From NCBI RefSeq assembly GCF_000520015.2, contig NZ_CP007044.2, positions 2,108,001 to 2,172,000 of the forward strand: a stretch of DNA of 64,000 nucleotides, read 5' to 3'. This DNA comes from Chania multitudinisentens RB-25 (lineage in GTDB: Bacteria; Pseudomonadota; Gammaproteobacteria; Enterobacterales; Enterobacteriaceae). Below are positions 18,027 through 27,418 of the stretch, piece after piece. Made by a program: the position numbers and the translations under genes. How positions within the stretch are numbered: position 1 is the first letter of the stretch; the number at the start of each line of letters is the position of its first letter. Under the pieces are notes generated by a model. That model was not told where the DNA came from. It was given only the letters and a program-made list of their open reading frames with translations, and made no database searches.

Positions 18027-19811
18027 ATGATAATTGAGAAATCCTCTTCGAATTTAATGCAGATCCAGCCGACGATCTTACGCTTTACTAAAATGCTCTC
18101 AAGCGTATTGCAGTTGGAAGTTGAAATTATTGATGCCAACATGATCCGGGTATCAGGTACTGGCCCTTACGGTAAATTTTTTGGCCGTACCCTTAACGGT
18201 AACTCGCGCCTGTTAAAACACGTGTTGGAAACCCATGAAGAAAAAGTCGTTATCCAATCGCAGTCTGACCCGCTGTGCATCGACTGCGGCATGCGGGAAA
18301 AATGCCAGGAGAAAGCCTTCCTTGGCATACCGATTATTGTTCAGGATACCTGCATCGGCGTGATCAGCCTGGTTGCTTTTACCACCGAACAGCAGCAGCG
18401 CCTGAAGGAGAATATTCAGGTTTTTTCCGACTACATTCGCCATATTTCTACCATCTTTGTCGCTAAGCTGCTTGATAGCCAGGGGCATAACGTTGAGGGA
18501 TTAAACAAAATTTTTCTCACGCTGATCACCAATATGGACCAGGGCGTGATTGTTCTTGATGATGAGAATCAGGTGAAATTTATCAACCAGAATGCTCTGC
18601 AACAGTTGCAGACGACCCAGAACAAGATTGCCGGTAAAAGTATCAGTATCCGGCCGCTGACTTTTCAGCAGAACTACAGCGGTGGCCACCTGCAACATAT
18701 TATCTCTTTTGATGAGCATCAGGAGCTGATCATCGGGCAGATGCATGATGTGCATAATCATCAGCTATTCCTGATGGCCTTCCATCAGTCACATACCCGA
18801 TTATCCGAAGACTATAATCCCGATGAACCACAGATTGATCAGCTGATCGGCGAATGCAAACCCATCAGGGTGCTGAAACGCCTGATTACCCGCATCGCTC
18901 CCAGCCCTTCCAGCGTACTGATTGTGGGGGAAAGCGGCACGGGTAAAGAAGTGGTGGCGCGCGCCATTCATCGGCTGAGCGATCGGCATGATAAACCCTT
19001 TATTGCCATTAACTGCGCCGCCATTCCCGACCAACTGCTGGAAAGTGAGCTGTTCGGCTATGTGAAGGGCGCTTTCACCGGCGCTTCGACCAATGGAAAA
19101 GTCGGGCTGATTCAGTCCGCCAACAGCGGAACCCTGTTTTTAGACGAGATAGGGGACATGCCTTTGACGTTGCAGGCCAAGCTGCTGCGCGCCATCGAAT
19201 CCCGTGAAGTGTTGCCTATTGGCTCCAGCAAGCCGGTGGCGGTGGATATTCGTATTATCTCTGCCACTAATCAGAATTTTGAGCAGTACATCGCGGAAGG
19301 CAAGTTTCGTGAAGATCTCTACTATCGGCTGAACGTTATCCCGCTCTCGCTGCCGCCGCTGCGGGAACGCCAGGGCGACATCGAGCTGCTGATGCATTTT
19401 TTCCTCAATCTTCACACCAAGCGCATTGGCAGCGTTTACCCTGGCGTCAGCCCGGAGGTTATCGCCCAGCTCAAGCAGTACCGCTGGCCGGGCAACGTGC
19501 GCGAACTCAGCAACCTGATGGAGTACCTGATCAATATCGTCCCCAACGGGGAAGTTATTGACAGCTCGCTGCTGCCGCCGAACTTCCTGGCGGCCAGCAT
19601 AACGCCGGTTTATGCCCAGCCGCCGACAGAAGAAATCGCTGAGCTGGAGGATGCCCGCTGCGCTACCAATCTGGAGTCGATGGAAAAACAGCTGATCGAA
19701 GAAGCGCTGAAGCGCACTGCCAATAAGAAACAGGTGGCAAAGGAATTGGGCATCGGCGTTGCTACGCTGTATCGCAAGATCAAGAAGTATGAACTGACGT
19801 ACTGGTCATAG
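18027..19811 (+). CDS. ygeV: Sigma54-dependent activator YgeV
   Basis: About 594 residues, matching E. coli YgeV over its length. The N-terminal third is a GAF-like sensory region with a CxxC pair (DPLCIDCGMREKC, residues near 80-95), which could bind metal or sense redox state. A PAS-like segment follows (VIVLDDENQVKFINQNA). The central AAA+ domain has Walker A GESGTGKE, the sigma54-contact loop GAFTGA, Walker B LFLDEIGD and the R finger region FREDLYYRLNV. The Fis-type HTH at the end contains KKQVAKELGIGVATLYRKIKKY. The frame opens at 17985, but ATG 18027 has AAAGGA upstream and fits the E. coli start better. It is divergent from the ygeW operon and is the likely switch for the island. Confidence 0.92.
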   Translation: MIIEKSSSNLMQIQPTILRFTKMLSSVLQLEVEIIDANMIRVSGTGPYGKFFGRTLNGNSRLLKHVLETHEEKVVIQSQSDPLCIDCGMREKCQEKAFLGIPIIVQDTCIGVISLVAFTTEQQQRLKENIQVFSDYIRHISTIFVAKLLDSQGHNVEGLNKIFLTLITNMDQGVIVLDDENQVKFINQNALQQLQTTQNKIAGKSISIRPLTFQQNYSGGHLQHIISFDEHQELIIGQMHDVHNHQLFLMAFHQSHTRLSEDYNPDEPQIDQLIGECKPIRVLKRLITRIAPSPSSVLIVGESGTGKEVVARAIHRLSDRHDKPFIAINCAAIPDQLLESELFGYVKGAFTGASTNGKVGLIQSANSGTLFLDEIGDMPLTLQAKLLRAIESREVLPIGSSKPVAVDIRIISATNQNFEQYIAEGKFREDLYYRLNVIPLSLPPLRERQGDIELLMHFFLNLHTKRIGSVYPGVSPEVIAQLKQYRWPGNVRELSNLMEYLINIVPNGEVIDSSLLPPNFLAASITPVYAQPPTEEIAELEDARCATNLESMEKQLIEEALKRTANKKQVAKELGIGVATLYRKIKKYELTYWS

Positions 19812-19849
19812 CCGGATGAAAGCGCGGATTGAGCTTTAGTAGGCAGGTC

Positions 19850-19873
19850 GCTGGTGGGGCTTTACCCACCAGC
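19850..19873. terminator. Hairpin between convergent ygeV and mocA
   Basis: GCTGGTGGG (19850-19858) pairs perfectly with CCCACCAGC (19865-19873) around GCTTTA. It lies between two convergent genes. No long T tract is present on either side. Confidence 0.5.
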
Positions 19874-19907
19874 ACAGCGCCAAAACTGACCATCAGCATG
19901 GTTTTGT

Positions 19908-20489
19908 TTAAGCGTTTACGCTCTGGGGAAGCTGACGATACTGCTCCGGCGTATCAATATCCCAGTGGATGGCCGGATTTTCTACTGCCAGATAGCGCGG
20001 TTCATCGCTTTGAATAATCTGCTTCATGTTCTGCTCCGGCGTTGCCCGCTGCACCGTTTCAATCAGGCGCTGTGGCAGTAAAACCGGGTGCCCCTTGCCG
20101 CCTGCAAAGCGCGGGATCAGGCAATAGTCACCGCGCTGCTGCCACAGCTGTGCGTAAATAGAGCTGCTGATGCAGGGCATATCCCCCAGTGCCAGAAAAA
20201 AGTGCTGGCTCTCAATATGTTGCACCCCACAGCGAATCGAAGAAAACATCCCCTGATGATAGTCGGCGTTTGCCACCAGGCAGATCTGCGCATACCCGCT
20301 ATAGCGCTGATGCAGCTCATCGCCACGATAGCCGGTCACCAGCACCACTCTGGAGCAAAACCCCAATGCGTTGTTTATTGCCGCATCCAGAATCGTTCCC
20401 TGCCGGTAGGGCAACATCATTTTCCAACTGCCCATGCGGGACGATAACCCCGCAGCCAGGATAAGAGCATCCGCCTGATCCGTTGCCAT
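19908..20489 (-). CDS. mocA: Molybdenum cofactor cytidylyltransferase MocA
   Basis: 193 residues, an NTP-transferase fold with the nucleotide loop LILAAGLSSRMGSWKMMLP at the N-terminus, and the metal-binding region ALGDMP. It matches E. coli MocA (YgfJ), which adds CMP to molybdopterin to form the cytosine dinucleotide cofactor used by xanthine dehydrogenase-like hydroxylases. It lies 114 bases after the Fe-S subunit gene, at the end of the hydroxylase operon, so cofactor and enzyme are made together. This supports a Mo-MCD cofactor in the fused hydroxylase. Confidence 0.9.
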   Translation of the reverse strand: MATDQADALILAAGLSSRMGSWKMMLPYRQGTILDAAINNALGFCSRVVLVTGYRGDELHQRYSGYAQICLVANADYHQGMFSSIRCGVQHIESQHFFLALGDMPCISSSIYAQLWQQRGDYCLIPRFAGGKGHPVLLPQRLIETVQRATPEQNMKQIIQSDEPRYLAVENPAIHWDIDTPEQYRQLPQSVNA

Positions 20490-20603
20490 AGTCGTTTTCC
20501 CTGATTGTGCCGCCAGCGTGAATACCCTCCTTAACCGAAGCCGCAGCGCTTTAGCGAACTCCGGTTAATTCGGGGATTAAAATCTCGCTACCCGCAACGC
20601 CGG

Positions 20604-21065
20604 TTATTTTGCACTTAACACGGCTTTGATCGAGGTGATGATCGGTTGGTAACCGGTGCAGCGGCACAGATTCCCCTCCAGCGCCTCCTTCAGTTCCTCA
20701 TCGCTGGGAGCTGGATTGCTGTCCAGCAGTGCCTTGGTGCTCATCAGCACTCCTGGGGTACAAAAGCCACACTGTACACCGCCGTATCGGATAAAGGCAT
20801 TTTGCAGCCGCTTGCCGATAGGATCGTGATGCAGCGCTTCAACGGTGGTGATTTCTGCCCCTTGGCACTGAGCGGAAAGCACCAGACAGGAACAGACGGA
20901 TTTACCATTCATAATCACCGTACAGGCACCGCACTCACCGACCGAGCACCCTTCTTTGGTGCCGGTCAGGTCCAGTTTTTCGCGCAGGAAGTCAAGCAGG
21001 CGCGTGTTGCCATCCACCTCAGCACTCCGGTTGATACCGTTTACCTTCATTGTAATCGTCGTCAT
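20604..21065 (-). CDS. [2Fe-2S] subunit of the xanthine dehydrogenase-like hydroxylase
   Basis: 153 residues, the length of a typical small iron-sulfur subunit. The plant-type ferredoxin cluster is bound by CSVGECGACTV with a later Cys in KSVCSC, and the second cluster by CGFCTPG and CRCTGYQPI. These are the two clusters that pass electrons from the Mo site to FAD. It starts 11 bases after the fused Mo/FAD gene. E. coli has XdhC and an Fe-S-like region in XdhD; the arrangement here, with a separate Fe-S chain and fused other chains, differs. Confidence 0.92.
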   Translation of the reverse strand: MTTITMKVNGINRSAEVDGNTRLLDFLREKLDLTGTKEGCSVGECGACTVIMNGKSVCSCLVLSAQCQGAEITTVEALHHDPIGKRLQNAFIRYGGVQCGFCTPGVLMSTKALLDSNPAPSDEELKEALEGNLCRCTGYQPIITSIKAVLSAK

Positions 21066-21076
21066 TTCTACGCTCC

Positions 21077-24000
21077 TTACTGGCGCTGTTCGGCAAGTAC
21101 TTCATTCATCACCTGGGTGAACATTTCAAGGAAAACCGGCATCTTATAGGCTGCCGACCAGCGTCCACCGATGGCTTTCTCCACCAGCTCGGTAAGAACG
21201 CTTCCCGCTGCGGCAATGGTGGATTCACTCAGCGTTTTGCCGATCAGCGCCTGTTCTACCGCCACTAAACGTTGCGGTTTGCTTAACAGAGCACCGTCTA
21301 CCAGGCGGCAATAGTCCACCACGCCCTGCGGCGTCAGCGCCATTTGGCAGGTCAGGCTTTGCCGCGTAATGTTCAGCGCATTGCGCCGCCCTAACTGGTT
21401 ATAGCGTTGTTGCAGCGGCCGCGTGACTGGAGCAGGCAAAATCACCTTCACCATCAGCTCATCCGCCTGCAACTGGGTTTTATAGCCGGAGATAATGAAC
21501 TCACTGAGCGGCATGCAGCGCGTCCGGCTGGCGCTTTTCAACACCACCTCCGCATCGTGGATCACCAGCGGAGGCACCGAGTCAGCGCAGGGTGCCGCAT
21601 TGATAATATTGCCGCCCAGCGTGGCGCGGTTGCGCAGTTGCAGGGAGCCAATGGTTTTACAGGCCGTGACCAGCAGCGGATAGCGTTCTTGTACCAACGG
21701 ATGTGCAACCAGCTCGCTGAAGCAGACGCCAGCGCCAATGTGTAATCCTCCTTCACAGTCAACAATCTGCCGTAGCTCAGACAGCCCGGCGATGTTCACC
21801 AGTTTCTGTGGCTGCGTTTTCATCCGCGCCTGCACCAGCGCGTCGGTCCCTCCGGCCAGCGGCATCGTATGCTCCGCCATCATCATCTCCAGCGCCTCTG
21901 CCAACGACTGTGGCGTTTCAACGGCAAGGGTGTTCAGGCGCAGTACCTGTTTCTTCTCCTCACTTTCGGCCACCACTTCACTCTGCCGCACCGGTTTTTT
22001 CAGGTTATAACCCAGCTTCACCTGTTCCAGCGTCAGCGGCAGCGTATGGTTCCAGCGCCCCAGCGCAAAGTTGACGGCGTTGTTCAGCGCCGCCCCCCCC
22101 AGCTCCAGCACCGGTTCACCGATGACCTTGCCGCCAAAAGGACCGGCCTTGTCGCTATTCTCAACGGCGATAATCTGAATATCAGGCATATCCTTGATGG
22201 TCGGCAACAGATAGGTATCAAAGTTTTCCGACTTCACAACGCCCTGTTCAATATTAAAGTCTTCCAGCATGCCGTAGCCGACCATGCCCTGTAGCACGCC
22301 GCCGTAAACCTGCCCTTCAAAGCCTACCTTGTTAATCACCTTGCCCACGTCATGAGCGGCGGTAATCCGGTTGATCACGATCTTGCCGGTGCGGGTATCC
22401 ACCGCGATATCGGCAATCTGGCAACCGTACACCCAGGTAAAGTAGGGGCTGCCGGTTCCTTTTTCCTCATCCCAATGAATACTCGGTGCCACGTGCCAGC
22501 CGTAGGCGGAGAGATTGGCGCCAGTGGCCTTGGTCATATCAACCACCTGCTGGAAACTCAACGCCTCCTGCGGCCGGTTACGGTGGAACACCCGGCCGTC
22601 GCGCCACACCAGATCGTCAATACTCTCCGCATGCAGGGCCGCCGCTACCGCGTCCGCCATACGGCGTTTGATTTTATTCGCTGCGCTGAGAATCGCCTGT
22701 CCCCCCATCAGCGTGCCGCGCGAGGCTACCGTTGAGCCACCGTCAGCAATCATCGAGGTTGCCGGTTCACTGAACATGATGCGATCCAGATCCAGGCCAA
22801 AAGCCTCGGCGGCAATCAGCGCCATTGTCGTCTGCAATCCCTGACCGTTTTCCGAAACCGAAGTTGAGATATTGATACTGCCGTCCGCATTAACCTGCAT
22901 CAGCGCCGAGGAAGCATCCAGGCCTTCAGCCCCGAGAGAACAGCCGCGATGGCTGATAGCCAGACCGATACCGTAGCGGATCGGCCCACCCAGCGCGTTC
23001 AACTGCCGATAATGTTCGCGCTTGTGCTGAAACTCTGCGCTCTGCGTCGCTTTCAGCATCACTTCTTCAGCGGAAACGGTGTGCTCGCTGAACACCTGCC
23101 CCGCCATACTGGTATCGCCCTGCTTGAGGATATTGCGCTGCCGCAGTTCGATTGGGGTCAGGTTAAAATGTTCAGCTACTTCGTCCATCAGCGATTCGTT
23201 GGCGAAAATAACCTGCGGTGCGCCAAAGCCACGGAAGGCTGACGTATAGTTGTTGTTGGTGTACACGCCGGTCACGTCAACGCGCACGTTGGGAATATTG
23301 TAGGGCCCCGCCGCCTGAACGGAGCTACGCCAGGTAACGAAAACCGTCTGCCCGGCATAGCTGCCGCCGTCAGCAAGAATATCAATCTTGATCGCCTGGA
23401 TACGCGCCTCATTATCCAGGCCAATCTTGTACTTCATCTTGTAGGGATGGCGTTTGTAGCTTTCGCGCATTGACTGTTCGCGGTTATAGCTGATTTTTAC
23501 CGGCCGCTGAGTCAGATGCACCATCAACGCAGCGCGGCAGGCTAGGTGGTCGATAATGTCATCCTTGCCGCCGAAGGAGCCACCGAGCACCGAGCGTTTT
23601 ACGTTAACCTTTGACTGCGGCAAATCAAGATACTTGGCGACGAATCCGCGTACCCGGTGAGCGTTCTGTATCGAACCGGTAATGGTCAGCACCTGTTCGT
23701 TGGGATCAACATAGGCGGTGATGGATTCTGGCTCAATGTAGGCGTGCTCCTGATAGCCCACCTCATATTCACGCTCGAAAATATGGGGCGATGCGGCAAA
23801 CCCCGCCTCAATATCGCCCTTCACCGTATGATGGTGATTGATGATGTTACTTTCCGTATCGCTGTGGATCAGCCGGGCACCGGGTTTGATGGCCTCTTCC
23901 ACATCCACAATCGGGGCATGCGGGGTATAGCTGATGTTGATCTTGTCGGCTGCCAGACAGGCCGCCTCGTAGGTTTCTGCCGCAATCACCGCAACAACAT

Positions 24001-24304
24001 CGCCACGGTAGATCACTTCACGATCGATAATCGGCGGATAGTCAGGGATCACCACGCCAATCTTCTGAACGCCAGGGATATCTTTATAAGTGGCAATTTT
24101 GACCACGCCAGGCACCTGCTCTGCGGCCGACAGATCGATAGCGGTAATCACGCCCGCCGGAATATCCGCGTAGCGGCACACGCCGTACAGCATGTTCTTC
24201 ATTTTTATATCATCGCCGTACAACGCCGCGCCTGTTACTTTCGCCAGGCCGTCGACTCGTGGTACTGACTTGCCCACTGACATTGTATCCATAGCATTCT
24301 CCAT
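21077..24304 (-). CDS. Xanthine dehydrogenase-like hydroxylase, Mo and FAD domains fused
   Basis: 1075 residues. Residues about 1-770 are a complete molybdopterin subunit (GGSFGGKDD, the substrate-site Arg in SAFRGFGAPQ, the catalytic-base Glu in GGKVIGEP). Residues about 790-1075 are a complete FAD subunit of the CO dehydrogenase/xanthine dehydrogenase type (PLAGGTDAL, TIGSLQLRNRATLGGNI, NAAPCADSVPPL). E. coli keeps these as separate proteins (XdhA or XdhD, and XdhB or YgfM). The order Mo-FAD with a free Fe-S chain is unlike the eukaryotic Fe-S-FAD-Mo order. It likely interconverts urate and xanthine or hydroxylates a purine in the pathway. ATG 24292 has a better placed GGAG than ATG 24304. 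It is the first gene of an operon ending in mocA. Confidence 0.9.
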   Translation of the reverse strand: MENAMDTMSVGKSVPRVDGLAKVTGAALYGDDIKMKNMLYGVCRYADIPAGVITAIDLSAAEQVPGVVKIATYKDIPGVQKIGVVIPDYPPIIDREVIYRGDVVAVIAAETYEAACLAADKINISYTPHAPIVDVEEAIKPGARLIHSDTESNIINHHHTVKGDIEAGFAASPHIFEREYEVGYQEHAYIEPESITAYVDPNEQVLTITGSIQNAHRVRGFVAKYLDLPQSKVNVKRSVLGGSFGGKDDIIDHLACRAALMVHLTQRPVKISYNREQSMRESYKRHPYKMKYKIGLDNEARIQAIKIDILADGGSYAGQTVFVTWRSSVQAAGPYNIPNVRVDVTGVYTNNNYTSAFRGFGAPQVIFANESLMDEVAEHFNLTPIELRQRNILKQGDTSMAGQVFSEHTVSAEEVMLKATQSAEFQHKREHYRQLNALGGPIRYGIGLAISHRGCSLGAEGLDASSALMQVNADGSINISTSVSENGQGLQTTMALIAAEAFGLDLDRIMFSEPATSMIADGGSTVASRGTLMGGQAILSAANKIKRRMADAVAAALHAESIDDLVWRDGRVFHRNRPQEALSFQQVVDMTKATGANLSAYGWHVAPSIHWDEEKGTGSPYFTWVYGCQIADIAVDTRTGKIVINRITAAHDVGKVINKVGFEGQVYGGVLQGMVGYGMLEDFNIEQGVVKSENFDTYLLPTIKDMPDIQIIAVENSDKAGPFGGKVIGEPVLELGGAALNNAVNFALGRWNHTLPLTLEQVKLGYNLKKPVRQSEVVAESEEKKQVLRLNTLAVETPQSLAEALEMMMAEHTMPLAGGTDALVQARMKTQPQKLVNIAGLSELRQIVDCEGGLHIGAGVCFSELVAHPLVQERYPLLVTACKTIGSLQLRNRATLGGNIINAAPCADSVPPLVIHDAEVVLKSASRTRCMPLSEFIISGYKTQLQADELMVKVILPAPVTRPLQQRYNQLGRRNALNITRQSLTCQMALTPQGVVDYCRLVDGALLSKPQRLVAVEQALIGKTLSESTIAAAGSVLTELVEKAIGGRWSAAYKMPVFLEMFTQVMNEVLAEQRQ

Positions 24305-24373
24305 TATTCATATTTCATCATTGCTAACAGACAGCGCTGAAATATTTTTCGGGTGTGAGATGAAGATAAATCA

Positions 24374-24389
24374 AGCAATTGCTATGCCA
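24374..24389 (-). promoter_or_regulatory. Sigma54 (-24/-12) promoter candidate for the hydroxylase operon
   Basis: The minus strand reads TGGCATA-GCAA-TTGCT, two mismatches to TGGCACG-N4-TTGCW with exact spacing. Transcription would start near 24362, about 60 bases upstream of the fused gene. Confidence 0.6.
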
Positions 24390-24730
24390 CGCAACGTCAA
24401 CTTGAATATAAATATTGCAGTTTGTGATTGCGTATAAATAAAATCGCGAAATAAAACGTGAAATGACGCATTACATTAACATTTCGCTCATATCATTATT
24501 TCAAGTTGATACGCGTTTTTTCATTATGAGAAATTTATCGTTGCCCTTTCCGCACGCAATTAACAATAAGAATCAATTCACTCATACATCACCGAAATAA
24601 TGTGATAGTGCGCAAATTATCGCGATTAAATTTATTACTTGCGCATTTTTGCCCTGTTTCTTGCATTTATTCCCGGTAACCAAATTCATTTGAGCTACGG
24701 CAGTAGGCCACGAGGGTAAGTCTGCCCGCC

Positions 24731-24825
24731 ATATTTCAAGTTGCTTGGGGGTTGGTTTCACTCGCTTCCCCTGTGGGCTAGCACTTGCTTACCGCCGACA
24801 GGCAACTCGAATGATTTTAGGTATA
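24731..24825. repeat. Intergenic palindromic repeat, copy A
   Basis: A left arm with TTCAAGTTGC and a right arm with GCAACTCGAATGATTTTAGGTATA can fold into a long imperfect hairpin. Related arms occur at 31226-31400 and 35321-35350. It resembles short palindromic intergenic elements common in Serratia and Yersinia. It lies upstream of aegA and could be transcribed in its leader. Confidence 0.5.
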
Positions 24826-24852
24826 TGCACCTGAACCAGTAAGGGAGAAAAT

Positions 24853-26859
24853 ATGAATCGGTTTGTTATCGCTCATGCCCATGACTGTATCGGATGTCGG
24901 GCCTGCGAAGTTGCCTGTGTAATGTCTCACAATATGGCCAGCTATCCAGACAGTGCCGATGAGTTTCATCCCAGAATTAAGGTGATCAAGGGGATCGTTC
25001 AAACAACGGCGGTGCTCTGCCGCCACTGTGAGGATGCCCCCTGCGCCAAAGTCTGCCCGACGCAGGCGCTGGTTCGCCGCAATGACAGTATTCAACTGCT
25101 CAAAGAACGCTGTATTGGCTGTAAAACCTGCGCCATCGCTTGCCCTTTTGGCACCATGAGCATAGTGACTGAAAGCGTACCACAGGGGGCATCTGCACAG
25201 GCTGTTGCCCATAAATGCGACCTCTGTGCCGGTAACGCGGCAGGGCAGGCCTGTGTAAACGCTTGCCCCACCCAAGCGCTACGCCTGTTCAGTCCACAGG
25301 CGCTGCACGATAGCCTGCGCGAGAAACAGCGCAACAGTGCGCTGCGTAGCTCAGGTTCAGCGCAGCAGCGGCCGAGGGCAGAGTATCGGGTGGCTGCTCT
25401 GTTGTCATCACTGCCCCAGCGCCCGCGCGTTGAAGCGGAAAAAACCGCCATTGAACTGCGAAAAACCACCTTCGTCGAAACCTATCAGCCCCTCTCAACC
25501 CCGCAGATGGAGGCTCAGGCTGGCCGTTGCCTTTCCTGTAGTGAACACGCCGTTTGCGAGTGGACCTGCCCACTGCACAACAACATCCCTGAGCTGCTGC
25601 GGCTGGCCAAGGCGGGGCGCATTCTGGAAGCCGTCGAACTTTCTCACCGCACCAGCACGCTGCCCGAAGTGTGCGGCCGCGTCTGCCCGCAGGATCGCCT
25701 GTGCGAAGGCTCCTGTACCCTGAACGGTAGCCACGGTTCGGTTACCGTAGGGAATGTTGAACGCTACATCACCGATACCGCGCTTGAGATGGGCTGGACA
25801 CCCGATCTTTCCCACGTTATTCCCAGCGGCAAACGGGTCGCCGTGATCGGTGCTGGCCCGGCAGGCTTGGGTTGTGCCGATATTCTGGCGCGCAACGGTG
25901 TTCAGGCCGTGGTCTTTGATCGCCATCCAGAAATTGGCGGCCTGTTAACCTTCGGTATTCCCGCCTTCAAGCTGGATAAAGAGATCCTGATCGCTCGGCG
26001 CAGATTATTTACTCAGATGGGGATCGAATTCTGTCTGAATACCGAGGTAGGTAAGGATATTTCCCTTGAGCAGTTGCTTGATGAATTCGACGCGGTGTAT
26101 GTCGGTGTCGGCACCTATGAATCCATGAAGGCCGGTCTGGATAATGAGGACGCTCCCGGGGTCTTTGCCGCACTGCCGTTCCTGATTGCCAACACCAAGC
26201 ATGAAATGGGGTTGCCCGAACTGCCCCATGAACCTTACCTCAATCTGGCCGGCAAGCGTGTGGTGGTGCTCGGCGGTGGCGATACGGCAATGGACTGCCT
26301 GCGTACCTCAGTACGCCAGGGAGCCGCCAAGGTGACCTGCGCCTATCGCCGCGATGAGGCCAATATGCCGGGCTCGAAAAAGGAGGTGAAGAACTCCCGC
26401 GAAGAGGGAGCGGAATTTATGTTCAACGTGCAGCCGCAGTATATCCAGCTTACCCCACAGGGCGAAGTTGCCGGTATCGGGCTGATCCGTACCGCGCTGG
26501 GAGAACCCGACGCCAGCGGCCGCCAGCGACCGCGCCCCATTCCCGACTCCGCGTTTTTGCTGGAGGCAGACGCGGTGATTATGGCTTTCGGCTTCAGCGC
26601 CCACCCGATGCCCTGGCTTGATGGTGCCGACGTTAAGCGCAACTCGTGGGGATTGATTGAGGCTACGGCAAGCAGCCGCTATCCCTATCAGACCAGCCAT
26701 CCGAAAATTTTTGCCGGTGGCGATGCCGTTCGCGGTGCGGATTTAGTGGTCACCGCAATGGCGGATGGCCGTAAAGCCGCTCAGGGGATCATTGCGGCAC
26801 TGGGGGTCACTCCACAGTCGCAGTCACCCGTCCGTTCAGCCCAAGAGGAGAGGGTATGA
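24853..26859 (+). CDS. aegA: AegA-like Fe-S flavoprotein oxidoreductase
   Basis: 668 residues. Residues 1-160 form a HydN-type four-cluster ferredoxin (CIGCRACEVAC, CRHCEDAPCAKVCP, CIGCKTCAIACPFG, CDLCAG..ACVNACP). After a linker comes a GltD-like region with CLSCSEHAVCEWTCP and CGRVCPQDRLCEGSC, then FAD and NAD(P) folds (VIGAGPAGLGCADILARNG; VVLGGGDTAMDCLRT). It is closest in wording to E. coli AegA, the paralogue of UacF (YgfT). AegA and UacF are reported to be needed for anaerobic urate use with formate dehydrogenase. It should pass electrons between NAD(P)H, ferredoxin and the formate dehydrogenase encoded downstream. It overlaps the next gene by four bases. Confidence 0.9.
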   Translation: MNRFVIAHAHDCIGCRACEVACVMSHNMASYPDSADEFHPRIKVIKGIVQTTAVLCRHCEDAPCAKVCPTQALVRRNDSIQLLKERCIGCKTCAIACPFGTMSIVTESVPQGASAQAVAHKCDLCAGNAAGQACVNACPTQALRLFSPQALHDSLREKQRNSALRSSGSAQQRPRAEYRVAALLSSLPQRPRVEAEKTAIELRKTTFVETYQPLSTPQMEAQAGRCLSCSEHAVCEWTCPLHNNIPELLRLAKAGRILEAVELSHRTSTLPEVCGRVCPQDRLCEGSCTLNGSHGSVTVGNVERYITDTALEMGWTPDLSHVIPSGKRVAVIGAGPAGLGCADILARNGVQAVVFDRHPEIGGLLTFGIPAFKLDKEILIARRRLFTQMGIEFCLNTEVGKDISLEQLLDEFDAVYVGVGTYESMKAGLDNEDAPGVFAALPFLIANTKHEMGLPELPHEPYLNLAGKRVVVLGGGDTAMDCLRTSVRQGAAKVTCAYRRDEANMPGSKKEVKNSREEGAEFMFNVQPQYIQLTPQGEVAGIGLIRTALGEPDASGRQRPRPIPDSAFLLEADAVIMAFGFSAHPMPWLDGADVKRNSWGLIEATASSRYPYQTSHPKIFAGGDAVRGADLVVTAMADGRKAAQGIIAALGVTPQSQSPVRSAQEERV

Positions 26860-27392
26860 TGAACCCATTTATACTGGCCGATGCCGATCGGTGTATCGGC
26901 TGCCGCACCTGTGAAATTGCCTGCGCCGTTGCTCACGCTGGAGATAACGCGGCCGTACTGAGCACACGGCATTTCTTCCCGCGTCTGCGTATTGTGAAAA
27001 CCACGCAGGTCAGCGTGCCGATTATCTGCCGCCAGTGTGAAAATGCCCCCTGCGCCAACGTTTGCCCCAGCGGCGCTATCGTTCGCAGCCGCAGCGGTAT
27101 GCAGGTTATTCAGGCGCTCTGCATTGGATGTAAAAGCTGCGCGGTGGCCTGCCCGTTCGGGGCCATTGAGGTAGTGACCATGCCGCCGCTCACCGCGCTT
27201 GACCGGGAGGATACGCATAACAGCGAGGCGCATAAATGCGACCTCTGTACCGATCGTGCCAAAGGGCCGGCCTGCATTGAGGTGTGCCCAACTCATGCAC
27301 TCCAGCTCATCAGCCCAGCCACTCTCCAGCAGCAGATCGCCCAAAAACAGCGAGAGACCGCCTGTAATAACGCGGATATTCATCTGTTTTAA
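26856..27392 (+). CDS. HydN-like four-cluster ferredoxin
   Basis: 178 residues with four Cys clusters in the HydN order: CIGCRTCEIAC, CRQCENAPCANVCP, CIGCKSCAVACPFG, CDLC...ACIEVCP. It is a cytoplasmic electron carrier, as no signal peptide or Tat motif is present. It lies between aegA and fdhF, starting on the ATGATGA overlap with aegA, so it most likely connects the formate dehydrogenase catalytic subunit to AegA. E. coli HydN plays a similar part beside FdhF. I do not assign it a firm gene name because several close paralogues exist. Confidence 0.88.
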   Translation: MMNPFILADADRCIGCRTCEIACAVAHAGDNAAVLSTRHFFPRLRIVKTTQVSVPIICRQCENAPCANVCPSGAIVRSRSGMQVIQALCIGCKSCAVACPFGAIEVVTMPPLTALDREDTHNSEAHKCDLCTDRAKGPACIEVCPTHALQLISPATLQQQIAQKQRETACNNADIHLF

Positions 27393-27418
27393 TCTGTGCT
27401 GGCTACAGGAGCCTTACT

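Noticed and set aside
24644..24666. Possible sigma54 promoter for aegA (TTGCAT -12 half)
   Set aside because: The -24 half reads TGCCCTG and lacks the required GG, so the match is too weak to list.
24305..24852. Molybdenum-cofactor riboswitch ahead of the hydroxylase or aegA genes
   Set aside because: I looked for the conserved core in both leaders and did not see it; control by sigma54 explains the layout better.
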